From assembly GCA_016866255.1 (NCBI GenBank), contig VGMY01000017.1, forward strand, positions 1 through 46,835: a DNA stretch of 46,835 nucleotides, read 5' to 3'. This document shows positions 1 to 8,548 of the stretch, piece by piece (the stretch's first letter is position 1; each line of letters opens with the position of its first letter). The notes under the pieces were generated by a model that saw nothing but the letters and a program-made list of their open reading frames with translations, was not told the origin of the DNA and ran no database searches. The position numbers were made by a program, and so were the translations under genes. The DNA is from Bacteroidota bacterium (GTDB lineage: Bacteria; Bacteroidota; Bacteroidia; Flavobacteriales_D; Crocinitomicaceae).

Positions 1-552
1 CTGTATGTTTTGAAACAAGCTATGAATAACGATTTTCTCCCAAAATCGGTCATTGAGTCAAATCTTAGGTTGCAAAGCGAAAAATCGCCTTTCACCTTAC
101 ACCGTAAAATAGCCATTAATTTACTCCTCAATATTGCCAAATTAGAAATCGGCGACCCCTTTCCATTCGAACGGTTAAACTATGTTCCATCCGTGAATAA
201 ACCGGTTTATATTCATGCGTACAACCCCTCCAACACCTTCTGCATTCAGGAAATCAGGGCTTTGCGGAAATTGTTAGGCACTTACGGAAGCAATATCGAA
301 TTTCTCACCCTCTATATTGAAAAACCCTTAACCAATGAAGCGGAGAAAAAGGCCATGGATCAAATTACTTGGAAAAAAATCGGATTACCTCAAAACGATG
401 CCTTTTGGGCAACCATTGGAGCCAATACCTTCCCCTACTATATATTGGTAGATAAAGAGGCCAACTTATTGCATGCTCCTGCCCTTACTCCCACTCCCAA
501 CGGGCAATACGAAAGCATTGAAAAAATATTTTTTACTTTAATAAAGCCTTAA
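1..552 (+). CDS. Thioredoxin-like domain protein, C-terminal part (5' end outside window)
   Basis: The reading frame is open from the first base, so the gene very likely starts upstream; an in-frame TTG at 10 and ATG at 22 are possible internal starts only. The visible part begins with a helical stretch containing LHRKIAINLLLNIAKLEIGD, which resembles the linker found before the redoxin domain of long Bacteroidota TlpA-like proteins. A thioredoxin fold follows: a strand PVYIHAY, then NPSNTFCIQEIRAL at the active-site position, and NTFPYYILVDKEANLL, which carries the cis-proline strand. In the active-site position the second Cys (CxxE) is kept, but the first, nucleophilic Cys appears to be Asn. 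Oxidoreductase activity is therefore doubtful. It lies 60 bases before the acyl-CoA ligase on the same strand, but a promoter-like element separates them. Fold assignment is fairly sure; function is unknown. Confidence 0.6.
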   Translation: MYVLKQAMNNDFLPKSVIESNLRLQSEKSPFTLHRKIAINLLLNIAKLEIGDPFPFERLNYVPSVNKPVYIHAYNPSNTFCIQEIRALRKLLGTYGSNIEFLTLYIEKPLTNEAEKKAMDQITWKKIGLPQNDAFWATIGANTFPYYILVDKEANLLHAPALTPTPNGQYESIEKIFFTLIKP

Positions 553-588
553 GTTTCTTGTTTTTTTTTTCAAATGATATTTTTCCAT

Positions 589-596
589 TATCTTCG
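589..596 (+). promoter_or_regulatory. Putative -7 promoter element (TATCTTCG) for the acyl-CoA ligase
   Basis: TATCTTCG matches the Bacteroidota -7 consensus TAnnTTTG with one change (C for the second-last T). It ends 16 bases before the ATG at 613 and lies inside the extension that an ATG at 574 would add. This is one reason for preferring the 613 start. No convincing -33 TTG is seen at the usual spacing. Confidence 0.45.
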
Positions 597-612
597 GAAA
601 AACTCATTACCT

Positions 613-2379
613 ATGGAACCAACTCGTGTTTTCGATATTCTTAACGACTTACTGCGCGATCCTAAATTTGATTTGCTGAATGCCAAAGAGCAGAAGCAAT
701 GGAAGCACTACAGCACCGACGACTTCATTCATCATGTTAACGCCGTTAGCCATGGGTTGATGAATCTTGGCTTGGCCCCCGGAGATAAAGTTGCCATCAT
801 ATCGAACAATCGGCCCGAATGGAATTTTGTGGACTATGGTGCTCAACAAGCAGGAATTATAACCGTTCCCATATATCCTACCATTAGTACAACAGACCTT
901 AGTTTCATTCTTAACGATTCCGGCGTTAAGGCCTTATTTATTTCAAGTAAGGATATTTATAAGAAATTTTTGTCCATCCAATCGGATCTTACTGCCTCAC
1001 CGCAAGTATTTTCATTCAACCCCATCGATGAAGTAAATTCGTTTGACAGTTTTGTTCAAGGTGCTCAATCAAATCCTCAAGAAGGTGCCTTGCAAGAGCG
1101 AAAACGACAAGTAAACCCCAAGGAAGTGTTTACCATCCTGTATACGAGCGGAACAACCGGCGTACCGAAAGGTGTCATGCTTTCTCATGAAAATATTTTG
1201 AGCAATGTGGATGCGTGCTTCGCTTTGGCACCCTTCGAATCAAGTTGGAAGGCGCTCAGTTTCTTGCCCCTGAATCACATTTATGAGCGAATGGTTAACA
1301 CGGTTTATTTTCGAAAAAATATTTCCATCTATTATGCAGAGGGAATTGAAACCATTGGAGATAACTTAAAAGAAGTGCAACCTCAAGTCTTTGTATCAGT
1401 ACCTCGTTTAATTGAGCGGGTGTATGACAAGTTACTTAGCGCTGGGGATAAACTAACCGGTTGGAAAAGGAAGCTATTCTTTGCTTCGGTAGATTTTGCC
1501 CTGGAATTTGATCCGCAAAATATCTCTGTTGGTGGAAGGGTTAAACGATGGTTTTTCGACAAACTGATTTATAAAAAATGGCGGGCCGCTTTAGGAGGTA
1601 AGGTTGTTTGCATTGCCTCTGGAGGCGCAGCACTGCAGCCCCGTTTAGGGCGTGTGTTTCATTGCGCTAAAATACCCGTTTTGGAAGGATACGGATTAAC
1701 CGAAACGTCCCCTGTAATTGCCGTAAATTGCTATGAGCAAGAAAATACCCGCATCGGAACAGTTGGGCCTGTAATTCACAATACAGAAGTAAAAATTGCC
1801 GAAGATGGCGAAATTTTGGTCAGGGGCCCCGGAGTTATGCTCGGATACTATAACAACGAACAAGCGACCAAGGATATGATCAACGAGGAAGGTTGGTTAC
1901 ATACCGGCGACATCGGTACTTTTGTTGAAAATCGGTTTTTAAAAATCACCGATCGTAAAAAAGAGATATTCAAAACCTCTTCCGGTAAATACATAGCCCC
2001 TCTTATGATCGAAAATAAAATCAAAGAATGTCGATTTGTGGAGCAATGTTGCGTTATTGGAGAAAGTCAGAAATTTGCAAGCGCTCTAATCGTGGTTTCC
2101 AAAGATTATGTGAACGATTGGGCAAAAAATAACAGCATTGCGTTACCCGACGATGCGAGTGCGGTCAATAACCCTGAATTGCGAAAAGAAATCAATGCTT
2201 TTATTCGAGAAATGAATACAAATCTGGCGCCTTACGAACAAATCAAGCGTCCTGAACTCATTATGGAGCCTTGGACGGTGGATGGGGGTGAATTGACCCC
2301 AAAAATGAGTATGAAGCGCAAGGTGATTTTAGCGAAGCATGCTGATTTGGTTGCCAAGATTTTTTCGGAGTCGGAGTAG
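613..2379 (+). CDS. Long-chain fatty acid--CoA ligase (AMP-forming)
   Basis: It activates long-chain fatty acids to acyl-CoA through an acyl-adenylate, feeding beta-oxidation or phospholipid synthesis, at the inner face of the membrane. The ANL-superfamily motifs are in order: the P-loop YTSGTTGVPKG near residue 176, GYGLTETSP near 358, GWLHTGDIG near 426 and the hinge DRKKEIFKTSSGKYIAP from about 446, with the C-terminal subdomain and a late Lys in the segment PKMSMKRKV. At 588 residues it has the usual length for the FadD/FAA1-like group. An in-frame ATG at 574 would add 13 residues, but they overlap a -7-like promoter and homologues begin near TRVFDIL, so 613 was chosen. It ends 3 bases from the convergent clpS. 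Chain-length preference cannot be read from sequence. Confidence 0.9.
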   Translation: MEPTRVFDILNDLLRDPKFDLLNAKEQKQWKHYSTDDFIHHVNAVSHGLMNLGLAPGDKVAIISNNRPEWNFVDYGAQQAGIITVPIYPTISTTDLSFILNDSGVKALFISSKDIYKKFLSIQSDLTASPQVFSFNPIDEVNSFDSFVQGAQSNPQEGALQERKRQVNPKEVFTILYTSGTTGVPKGVMLSHENILSNVDACFALAPFESSWKALSFLPLNHIYERMVNTVYFRKNISIYYAEGIETIGDNLKEVQPQVFVSVPRLIERVYDKLLSAGDKLTGWKRKLFFASVDFALEFDPQNISVGGRVKRWFFDKLIYKKWRAALGGKVVCIASGGAALQPRLGRVFHCAKIPVLEGYGLTETSPVIAVNCYEQENTRIGTVGPVIHNTEVKIAEDGEILVRGPGVMLGYYNNEQATKDMINEEGWLHTGDIGTFVENRFLKITDRKKEIFKTSSGKYIAPLMIENKIKECRFVEQCCVIGESQKFASALIVVSKDYVNDWAKNNSIALPDDASAVNNPELRKEINAFIREMNTNLAPYEQIKRPELIMEPWTVDGGELTPKMSMKRKVILAKHADLVAKIFSESE

Positions 2380-2382
2380 TAA

Positions 2383-2655
2383 CTAGGATTCAATAGCTGC
2401 CGACAATCCCTGGTCCAGTAATGCGGTGCAACGGGGTTCTAAATCCTGATACGTTCCGTGTTTCACGGCGCATTTACCGTGATAATGGACAATGAAGGCG
2501 CACTGCTCAGCCGCCTCGGGAGAATGTTTGCAAATTTTGACAAGGCAATTTATCACATGATCGAAGGTGTTGAAGTCGTCGTTGTAAAGAATTAATGCGG
2601 ATTGTTGCTGTTCAACTACCACTTCCTTGGTACCTTCTTTTTCCTTTTCTTTCAT
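2383..2655 (-). CDS. clpS: ATP-dependent Clp protease adaptor ClpS
   Basis: ClpS binds the N-domain of ClpA/ClpC-type unfoldases and delivers N-degron substrates. The 90-residue protein has a charged, flexible N-tail followed by the core: the LYNDDFNTFDHV motif (family form: NDDxTPMxFV), helix VINCLVKICKHSPEAAEQC, IVHYHGKCAVKHG and a short C-terminal helix. The NDD and the H in VHYHG that line the N-degron pocket are present. It is the last gene of the long minus-strand run, 10 bases after the 1754-residue gene, and converges on the acyl-CoA ligase with a 3-base gap. Identification is solid; the partner unfoldase is not in the window. Confidence 0.93.
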   Translation of the reverse strand: MKEKEKEGTKEVVVEQQQSALILYNDDFNTFDHVINCLVKICKHSPEAAEQCAFIVHYHGKCAVKHGTYQDLEPRCTALLDQGLSAAIES

Positions 2656-2665
2656 AATAATTTCC

Positions 2666-5600
2666 TTAGAGTTCGATGTTCAGCTTTCGCGCTAGCCCAT
2701 TTAGCCGTTGAAATTCTTCCTCGACCGAACAGTAGAATAAAAACTGAATACGGTTGTTTTCGGTTTTAATAACATTAAAAGGAGTCGTATTGTTGAGGGC
2801 CAAATCGTGAATTAGGCTGACCACCGGGCTAGATTCATCGAGGGTGAATATGAGGGGGACTTTCAAATCCCTTTGATTTTGCAATTCAAAATCGGCATAA
2901 TAAATAAGTTCAAGCGGTGAAATTTCATTCACTTCAATAGGAGCGCTGGATAATTGACTGTTGCTCTGAACTGTCATAAAACGGAGGGTATTATAGGTGC
3001 CCAAGCGATTTCGGGAGAGGTTAGTTTCAACCTTTTGAAGCCGAACATAGCTTGGCTGGGGATCGATGATGTGTATTCCTTCCAGCGATAGGTTTTCCGG
3101 CTGTGCAACAGCTTGAGGCTCTTCCAAATAATTAAGCGCGATTTCGGCCTCTGCAAACGAGACAGGTATTCCATCCCTGTAAGCGACAACGTAGGCGTCC
3201 TGATAACCTGATTTGCGAAGTTCCAGCTTTCGCTGATTTGCCCTATCTAACTCACTAAATTTCCCACTGGAATATTTGAATTTACCGCCAACTGAAATTT
3301 GGTAAAACAATTCCGGCACATTTGCGAGCTTTCCATTATCTGCTTTGCCCAAACTTGCTACTTGAACGGTATAAAAAACTTCCTTCGGGCTGGCTGTATT
3401 GGAGGTATCTGAGGGGACCTCATTTTTCAAAATGGCAAAAACATCCTCTAATAACTCCTCGCGGTTGCGCACTTTGCAAAGCCCATTTTTCTCATAGGCA
3501 ACCGCTTGCGCAAGGGTAATTCGCACTCCGTCGCAGTAAGCAACCACGAACGCATCGTTATACCCTAATTTACGAATACCGTTTCGAGCATTGATGGCTT
3601 GGTTTGACCCCTCAAAAAACCCGGCTAAATAGGCCGTTAATCCATTCTTTAATACCTCTCCACTCACCGGACTAAACTCTCTGAAGAAATAATCCGGAAC
3701 CGTTTTTTTAAACGCGCCAACTTGAACTCTAAAAACCAAGCCCCTTGGTAAAGACTGAAGAATGGGGTATCTGTTGTTTTTGGCTTTTGGTCCATTAGTT
3801 ACATTAAATGCCAGTGCTTCAGCCCCATTGAGAAATCCGAAAGTTTTGGCAGCAGTATTTCCCTTCGGAAGGATCCCATCCGCGAGCAATTTTGCAAAAA
3901 CCTCGTTATCCTCCATACCCTCTATTCGGTTGTAAACCTCTTTGCTCTTATCGGCAAGCCGCTCCAGGCTATCTGCTAGGGAAATCAGGGTGCCTTCAAG
4001 CCCCTTAAGAGAAACGGCATCGGTAGTTCTCAAGTATTGGATTTTAGTCAGTGCTAAATTTTCCAAAAGGGTATATTTGTTACTTTCAAATTGAGCAAGC
4101 GTTTTTCGTAATGTAATGTAGTTGTCGTAATTCTTGCTTTGGGAATAGCTTTCAATCTCACGAGCATCAACCTCTCGCTCCGCAAATTCGAAGTTGTTTC
4201 TTGGGGCCGGAGCTTCCAGGCTGTTCGTTGCAGCTCGCAACTGATCTATTGACTTGAGGTTTAAATTCACGCCCTCCTTCATTGAATTAACCTTTGTTTG
4301 ATTTTCTTGCAGACTTAACGCAAGTTCTTCCATTTCACCTGCCTTGAAGATGGAGGAAAACTGTGCCTCCGTCATCGAATTACGCAGGGAAACAATTTTT
4401 GAAACCTGATTTACCTGTTGCTGTAACTCATACACAGGGTTGGCTTCTTGCGTATCCTGAATCCTTGTCACGAGTGCTTGAACCGCGAGAACATCCTCCA
4501 CAGAAGCATTTTCGGGCTCTTGATTGGCCGAAAACTGCGCAGTTTCCATCTTAGCTTCCTCCTTTACGACTCGCTCCTCAGCTTCCTTCTTCGCTTCCTC
4601 CTTTACGACTCGCTCCTCCGGTTCCATCTTCGCTTCCTCCTTTACGGCTAGCTCTGCAGGCTCGATCTTCGCTTCCTCCTTTACGGCTAGCTCTGCAGGC
4701 TCGATCTTCGCTTCCTCCTTTACGGCTAGCTCTGCAGGCTCGATCTTCGCTTCCTCCTTTACGACTCGCTCCTCAGGTTCCATCTTCGCTTCCTCCTTTA
4801 CGACTCGCTCCTCAGGTTCCTTCTTCGCTTCCTCCTTTACAACCAGCTCCTCAGGTTCCTTCTTCGCTTCCTCCTTTACGGATAGCTCCTCAGGTTCCTT
4901 CTTAGCTTCCTCCTTTACGACTAGCTCCTCAGGTTCCTTCTTCGCTTCCTCCTTTACGGATAGCTCCTCAGGTTCCTTCTTCGCTTCCTCCTTTACGACT
5001 CGCTCCTCAGTTTCCATCTTCGCTTCCTCCTTGACGACTCGCTCCTCAGGTTCTTTCTTCGCTTCCTCCTTGACGACTCGCTCCTCAGGTTCTTTCTTCG
5101 CTTCCTCCTTAACGGCTAGCTCCTCAGGTTCCTTCTTCGCTTCCTCCTTTACGACTAGCTTCTCAGGTTCCTTCTTCGCTTCCTCCTTTACGGATAGCTC
5201 CTCAGGCTCGATCTTAGCGTCCTCCTTTACGGCTAGCTCTGAGGGGTCCTTTTTCGCTTCTTTGTTTAGCACGAGTTCCGCAGGTTCGTTCCTTGCCGCT
5301 GTGTTCGCAAGCGGATCCTTAGGTTCGTCCGTTGGTACTTCCTCCCCGTTTTCTGATTGCACATCGAGACTCCCTTCATTACTCGCTGCAGACCGGTTAT
5401 TTTGAACGAGACGGATTTGTTCTTTTGCTGCCTCAATAGCAGACTCAATCGTTTGATATTGCTCAGATAAATTTTCTGCTGCATTGCCTGAGGCAATTTC
5501 CAGTTTCATTTGAACGACTTGCAATTGAGCATTGAGCACCTCCAGGCTGCTTCCTTGTTCTTGGGTGAAATTACCGGACTCTTGCAGCTGTTTGCGAAAG

Positions 5601-7930
5601 ACACGTTGCTCTGCTTGCTGGGTTGTAGCGGCCGTAAAATCTGGCTTAACCTCTGGAAATAATCCCTCAACAAAATTTCCGAGCGGATATAATGCCAGCC
5701 GCTTATTGTAGAATTCCCTTTCAAAACTTTTTTGAACATTTTCGTCCTCCTTAATTTTCAATAAGCGATCAAACTTCTCAAGCACCTCTTTTTGGGCATC
5801 CACCTTTGTTTGGATATCTCCTTTTTCTTTCTTGGATGCCGTACTACTCTGCAATTCAAGCTCCGATATGTTTTCTTTAATTTGTTTGATCTGAGCAACG
5901 ATGGTCGCAATATCCTCCTGCAATGCAATTTGTTGGGTTGTTAAATCGACGAGGACCGTAGAATCCTGATTCGATTTTTGGGCGATGTCAACAAAAGACG
6001 CTAGGGTTGATTGGTGGACTTTTAGCAACGAAAACAAGCTGTCTTGATTTTCATTAAGGAGGTGCAGCTGTATTGACTCGCTTATTTCATTTAAAGTTTT
6101 TTCATAATCTTTTTCAAGCCATTCGTTTCGACCACGCTCCAGCTGCTGAATCAATGCGGCATTTGTGGCAATCTTGCTTTTAACAACAATAAGAGAGTCA
6201 TAAATTTCTGTCAAATAGGTTTGATATACTTTACGAGCAAGAGCGTTTGTGTCGGTTCGAATGCGCTCCTTCAACCAATTCGCCGTCGTTGTTATTTGCC
6301 CCTCTTTGGCGAGGATGTCTGCTCTCTCCTTCCCTAACAATCTCAGTTGATCGTCCATTTCACTTACCATGCCCGAAGTTTCCAACAAGATTTCTGAAAG
6401 TTCATTGGTCTGTTGTTCAACGCTTTCACCTTCAAAGCCTAATTCCGAAAGCGTACGACTCAGAGAAGGAACATCTGTTGCATCTTCAACAGGTTGATAT
6501 CTCATCGGTTTTGGATTTAAACTCTTATTAAGCGAAGCCATGTTCAACGATTTGAGGCTTAACATATCGTCGTTTGCCCTGCTATTTAGCTGATAATTGA
6601 ACGAAGTGAGTTCCTTGCTATCTTGCATGCTGTAATTGATATTTTGTTTAAATACCACCCCCACTTCTTGCCTTGGCAGCAATTTTTTATCGATAAAAAC
6701 TTGTTGCGTTCCGCTAATTTTAGCCTCGAATTCATAGGAACCCTCCCCGGGCAATACCATCTGATAATTCCCAGCAGAGTCGCTCACAAATGGACCGTAC
6801 TCAATTCCACGCTCCAAGTCTTTGACCGTGATCTGGAGGCTCGTATTTTTTGGATTGACGAGGTCTTGAAATTTTCCTTGAACCACTACCAAACTCGAAC
6901 TCGATTGTTGAAATTTAGCCTCTACCAATTCAATCTTACCGACAGGTACTGAACGTATCGTAGTAAAGGCAGCATGATTCCCTGCAGAATCCAGTGGTAT
7001 AAATAAAAAGTCGTCATCCGTAGAGGAAAAAGGAAACCCTAAGTTTACTATTTCTCCCAAATAAAGGGATTGGGGATCAAATGCAACTTTGAAAAAATCG
7101 TACCCTCCCATGGCATCGAACCCATTGGAAGCAAAATAGAGATAGCCACTTTCTTGATTGTAATAAGGATAAATAACATTTGCCTCTTGCCCTGCGGGAA
7201 TCGGTATTTTTACCGAGGCAGACCAACTGTCTCCGGCCTTTCTTTTTAAATAGAGCGAAATTTGTTGTGGAGAATTGCCGTAACTTGGATAAATTTTCAC
7301 CTCATTTCCCGCTTTAACGTAGGTGTGAGGGATAAATTGGTGTTTCTTATCCATTTTTGATTGTAAGGTAAGGTCTGTGTAATAACCGCCTCCCAAACCC
7401 AAATCTGAGAACTCAATTCTCGAGAGAAAACCGTTCAACGGCAATTGTGTTGAATTCAGCACCTCCAAAGCTGCCGGATTCGCCAATAACTGTTTTCCAT
7501 AATTGCAATGCTCGATCTCACGCCGTGCGTTTCTGCGATCGTCTGGAAAGCACGTTAAATAATTGTTGTAAGCTCGAATAGCTCGCGAAAAATCATAATT
7601 TAAATGGTAAATTCTACCGATGAAATATTCCGCTTCGCACAATCCTGAGCCTAAACTTACGGCAAGCTTAAAATGATTCAATGCAGCAGCACGCTCGTTA
7701 GTGTAAAACAAACAAATGCCAAAATTTAAATTGTAGGTGGGGGATTTTGGATCTCGGGAAAAAAGGGTTTGAAAATCGATTTTTGCAGCCTCGTATTGTT
7801 GAATGGCTAAGGCGTCGTTGGCGCGTTTTTCAATCTGGTTGACGGATTGTGCCCTCGCTAGAATGGCAGCAAAAACAAGCACCCCAAGGTTCAAAAGGTC
7901 CCTCATTTGGCAACAAACATCACGATGCAT
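2666..7930 (-). CDS. Giant exported TPR / PD40-like / SPOR protein with a 13-residue charged repeat tract
   Basis: This is an exported protein of unknown function, 1754 residues if counted from the ATG abutting the plsY stop (TAAATG). A signal peptide begins at Met9 (MRDLLNLGVLVFAAILARAQS), so 7906 is an equally plausible start. Order of regions: TPR-like helices (about 30-145), a PD40-like part with YLYFASNGFDAMGGYDFFK (about 190-310), a beta-rich domain resembling carboxypeptidase-regulatory/Ig folds (350-425), long coiled-coil-prone helices (500-880), nineteen 13-residue KEEAKKEPEE-type units (888-1134), more helices, and two SPOR-like domains (VFRVQVGAF near 1395, FYTVQVASL near 1518), each closed by a DAYVVAYRDG-like motif. 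SPOR domains bind glycan-denuded peptidoglycan. An envelope role, perhaps joining peptidoglycan to a membrane complex, is inferred. It is co-transcribed with plsY upstream and clpS downstream. Confidence 0.75.
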   Translation of the reverse strand: MHRDVCCQMRDLLNLGVLVFAAILARAQSVNQIEKRANDALAIQQYEAAKIDFQTLFSRDPKSPTYNLNFGICLFYTNERAAALNHFKLAVSLGSGLCEAEYFIGRIYHLNYDFSRAIRAYNNYLTCFPDDRRNARREIEHCNYGKQLLANPAALEVLNSTQLPLNGFLSRIEFSDLGLGGGYYTDLTLQSKMDKKHQFIPHTYVKAGNEVKIYPSYGNSPQQISLYLKRKAGDSWSASVKIPIPAGQEANVIYPYYNQESGYLYFASNGFDAMGGYDFFKVAFDPQSLYLGEIVNLGFPFSSTDDDFLFIPLDSAGNHAAFTTIRSVPVGKIELVEAKFQQSSSSLVVVQGKFQDLVNPKNTSLQITVKDLERGIEYGPFVSDSAGNYQMVLPGEGSYEFEAKISGTQQVFIDKKLLPRQEVGVVFKQNINYSMQDSKELTSFNYQLNSRANDDMLSLKSLNMASLNKSLNPKPMRYQPVEDATDVPSLSRTLSELGFEGESVEQQTNELSEILLETSGMVSEMDDQLRLLGKERADILAKEGQITTTANWLKERIRTDTNALARKVYQTYLTEIYDSLIVVKSKIATNAALIQQLERGRNEWLEKDYEKTLNEISESIQLHLLNENQDSLFSLLKVHQSTLASFVDIAQKSNQDSTVLVDLTTQQIALQEDIATIVAQIKQIKENISELELQSSTASKKEKGDIQTKVDAQKEVLEKFDRLLKIKEDENVQKSFEREFYNKRLALYPLGNFVEGLFPEVKPDFTAATTQQAEQRVFRKQLQESGNFTQEQGSSLEVLNAQLQVVQMKLEIASGNAAENLSEQYQTIESAIEAAKEQIRLVQNNRSAASNEGSLDVQSENGEEVPTDEPKDPLANTAARNEPAELVLNKEAKKDPSELAVKEDAKIEPEELSVKEEAKKEPEKLVVKEEAKKEPEELAVKEEAKKEPEERVVKEEAKKEPEERVVKEEAKMETEERVVKEEAKKEPEELSVKEEAKKEPEELVVKEEAKKEPEELSVKEEAKKEPEELVVKEEAKKEPEERVVKEEAKMEPEERVVKEEAKIEPAELAVKEEAKIEPAELAVKEEAKIEPAELAVKEEAKMEPEERVVKEEAKKEAEERVVKEEAKMETAQFSANQEPENASVEDVLAVQALVTRIQDTQEANPVYELQQQVNQVSKIVSLRNSMTEAQFSSIFKAGEMEELALSLQENQTKVNSMKEGVNLNLKSIDQLRAATNSLEAPAPRNNFEFAEREVDAREIESYSQSKNYDNYITLRKTLAQFESNKYTLLENLALTKIQYLRTTDAVSLKGLEGTLISLADSLERLADKSKEVYNRIEGMEDNEVFAKLLADGILPKGNTAAKTFGFLNGAEALAFNVTNGPKAKNNRYPILQSLPRGLVFRVQVGAFKKTVPDYFFREFSPVSGEVLKNGLTAYLAGFFEGSNQAINARNGIRKLGYNDAFVVAYCDGVRITLAQAVAYEKNGLCKVRNREELLEDVFAILKNEVPSDTSNTASPKEVFYTVQVASLGKADNGKLANVPELFYQISVGGKFKYSSGKFSELDRANQRKLELRKSGYQDAYVVAYRDGIPVSFAEAEIALNYLEEPQAVAQPENLSLEGIHIIDPQPSYVRLQKVETNLSRNRLGTYNTLRFMTVQSNSQLSSAPIEVNEISPLELIYYADFELQNQRDLKVPLIFTLDESSPVVSLIHDLALNNTTPFNVIKTENNRIQFLFYCSVEEEFQRLNGLARKLNIEL
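4529..5269 (-). repeat. In-frame tandem repeat, 19 units of 39 bp
   Basis: Nineteen consecutive 13-codon units encode variants of V-K-E-E-A-K-K-E-P-E-E-L-V within the giant SPOR protein. The first and last units are the most divergent. Variable positions are mainly 7 (K/M/I), 9-10 and the last two (ELA, ERV, ELS, ELV). Three neighbouring units at 4632-4670, 4671-4709 and 4710-4748 are identical base for base, which indicates recent unit duplication. The strongly charged, proline-bearing composition recalls the Pro-Glu/Pro-Lys spacer of TonB. Confidence 0.95.
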
Positions 7931-8548
7931 TTACACTTTAGGGTTGGAAAAGTTCATTTTTGGCTCATTTCCCGACCACAAGCGCTTAATGTTTTGCCGA
8001 TGAGCAAAAACGACGAGGGCGCAAAGAATCAAGTTGAAAAAAACCATTACCGGTTCGTCGTGTTGAAAAACATAGTAACTAACAAATGGAATTGAGGTAG
8101 CGGCTATCATAGAAGCTAAAGACACATAACGACTAGCCAGAAATACGATGAAGAAAACGAGCATCGATACGAGTATGGTTTGGAAATCTAATGCCAGATA
8201 AACTCCGAGCGAAGTCGCAACACCCTTACCTCCCTTGAACGCAACAAATACAGAATAAATGTGGCCTAGCACCGCCACAAGGCCTGCGGCTATTTCAAGG
8301 ATGGCTAAATTATTTTGGTCAGGAAGCAGAAAATGAGCCAATTGAACTGCCAAATAACCCTTCGTAACGTCGAAAAAAAGCACAGCAAACCCAAGACGTT
8401 TGCCCAACACACGAAACGTATTGGTAGCACCGGAATTCCGGCTGCCGTATTCGCGTACATCCTTTCCACAAAAAAACTTTCCTAGCCAAACCGCCGAGGG
8501 AATTGCACCGAATAGATAAGCGAGTAAAAAAAGAAGCGCCATCAACAT
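7931..8548 (-). CDS. plsY: Glycerol-3-phosphate acyltransferase PlsY
   Basis: This integral membrane enzyme transfers an acyl group from acyl-phosphate to glycerol-3-phosphate, the first committed step of phospholipid synthesis. The three PlsY motifs are visible: GAIPSAVWLGK near the N-terminus, SRNSGATNTFRVLGK with the Ser/Asn/Gly-rich acyl-phosphate loop, and GHIYSVFVAFKGGKGVATSLG. Five or more hydrophobic helices fit the family, and 205 residues is typical. Its ATG overlaps the stop of the upstream 1557-residue gene (TAATG), supporting this start over the next Met at 8542; its stop abuts the next gene. The matching acyl-phosphate synthase PlsX is not in the window. Confidence 0.94.
   Translation of the reverse strand: MLMALLFLLAYLFGAIPSAVWLGKFFCGKDVREYGSRNSGATNTFRVLGKRLGFAVLFFDVTKGYLAVQLAHFLLPDQNNLAILEIAAGLVAVLGHIYSVFVAFKGGKGVATSLGVYLALDFQTILVSMLVFFIVFLASRYVSLASMIAATSIPFVSYYVFQHDEPVMVFFNLILCALVVFAHRQNIKRLWSGNEPKMNFSNPKV

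Noticed and set aside
4529-5269. CRISPR-like array
   Set aside because: Units follow one another without spacers, the period is 39 bp, and the reading frame runs through; it is a protein-coding tandem repeat.
4524-5405. A 293-codon Ser/Phe-rich open frame on the plus strand (repeats of FASSFTTRSSG type)
   Set aside because: It is the mirror of the 39-bp tandem repeat of the minus-strand gene. A repeat whose length is a multiple of three stays open on the opposite strand if one unit has no stop there; there is no signal or family match.
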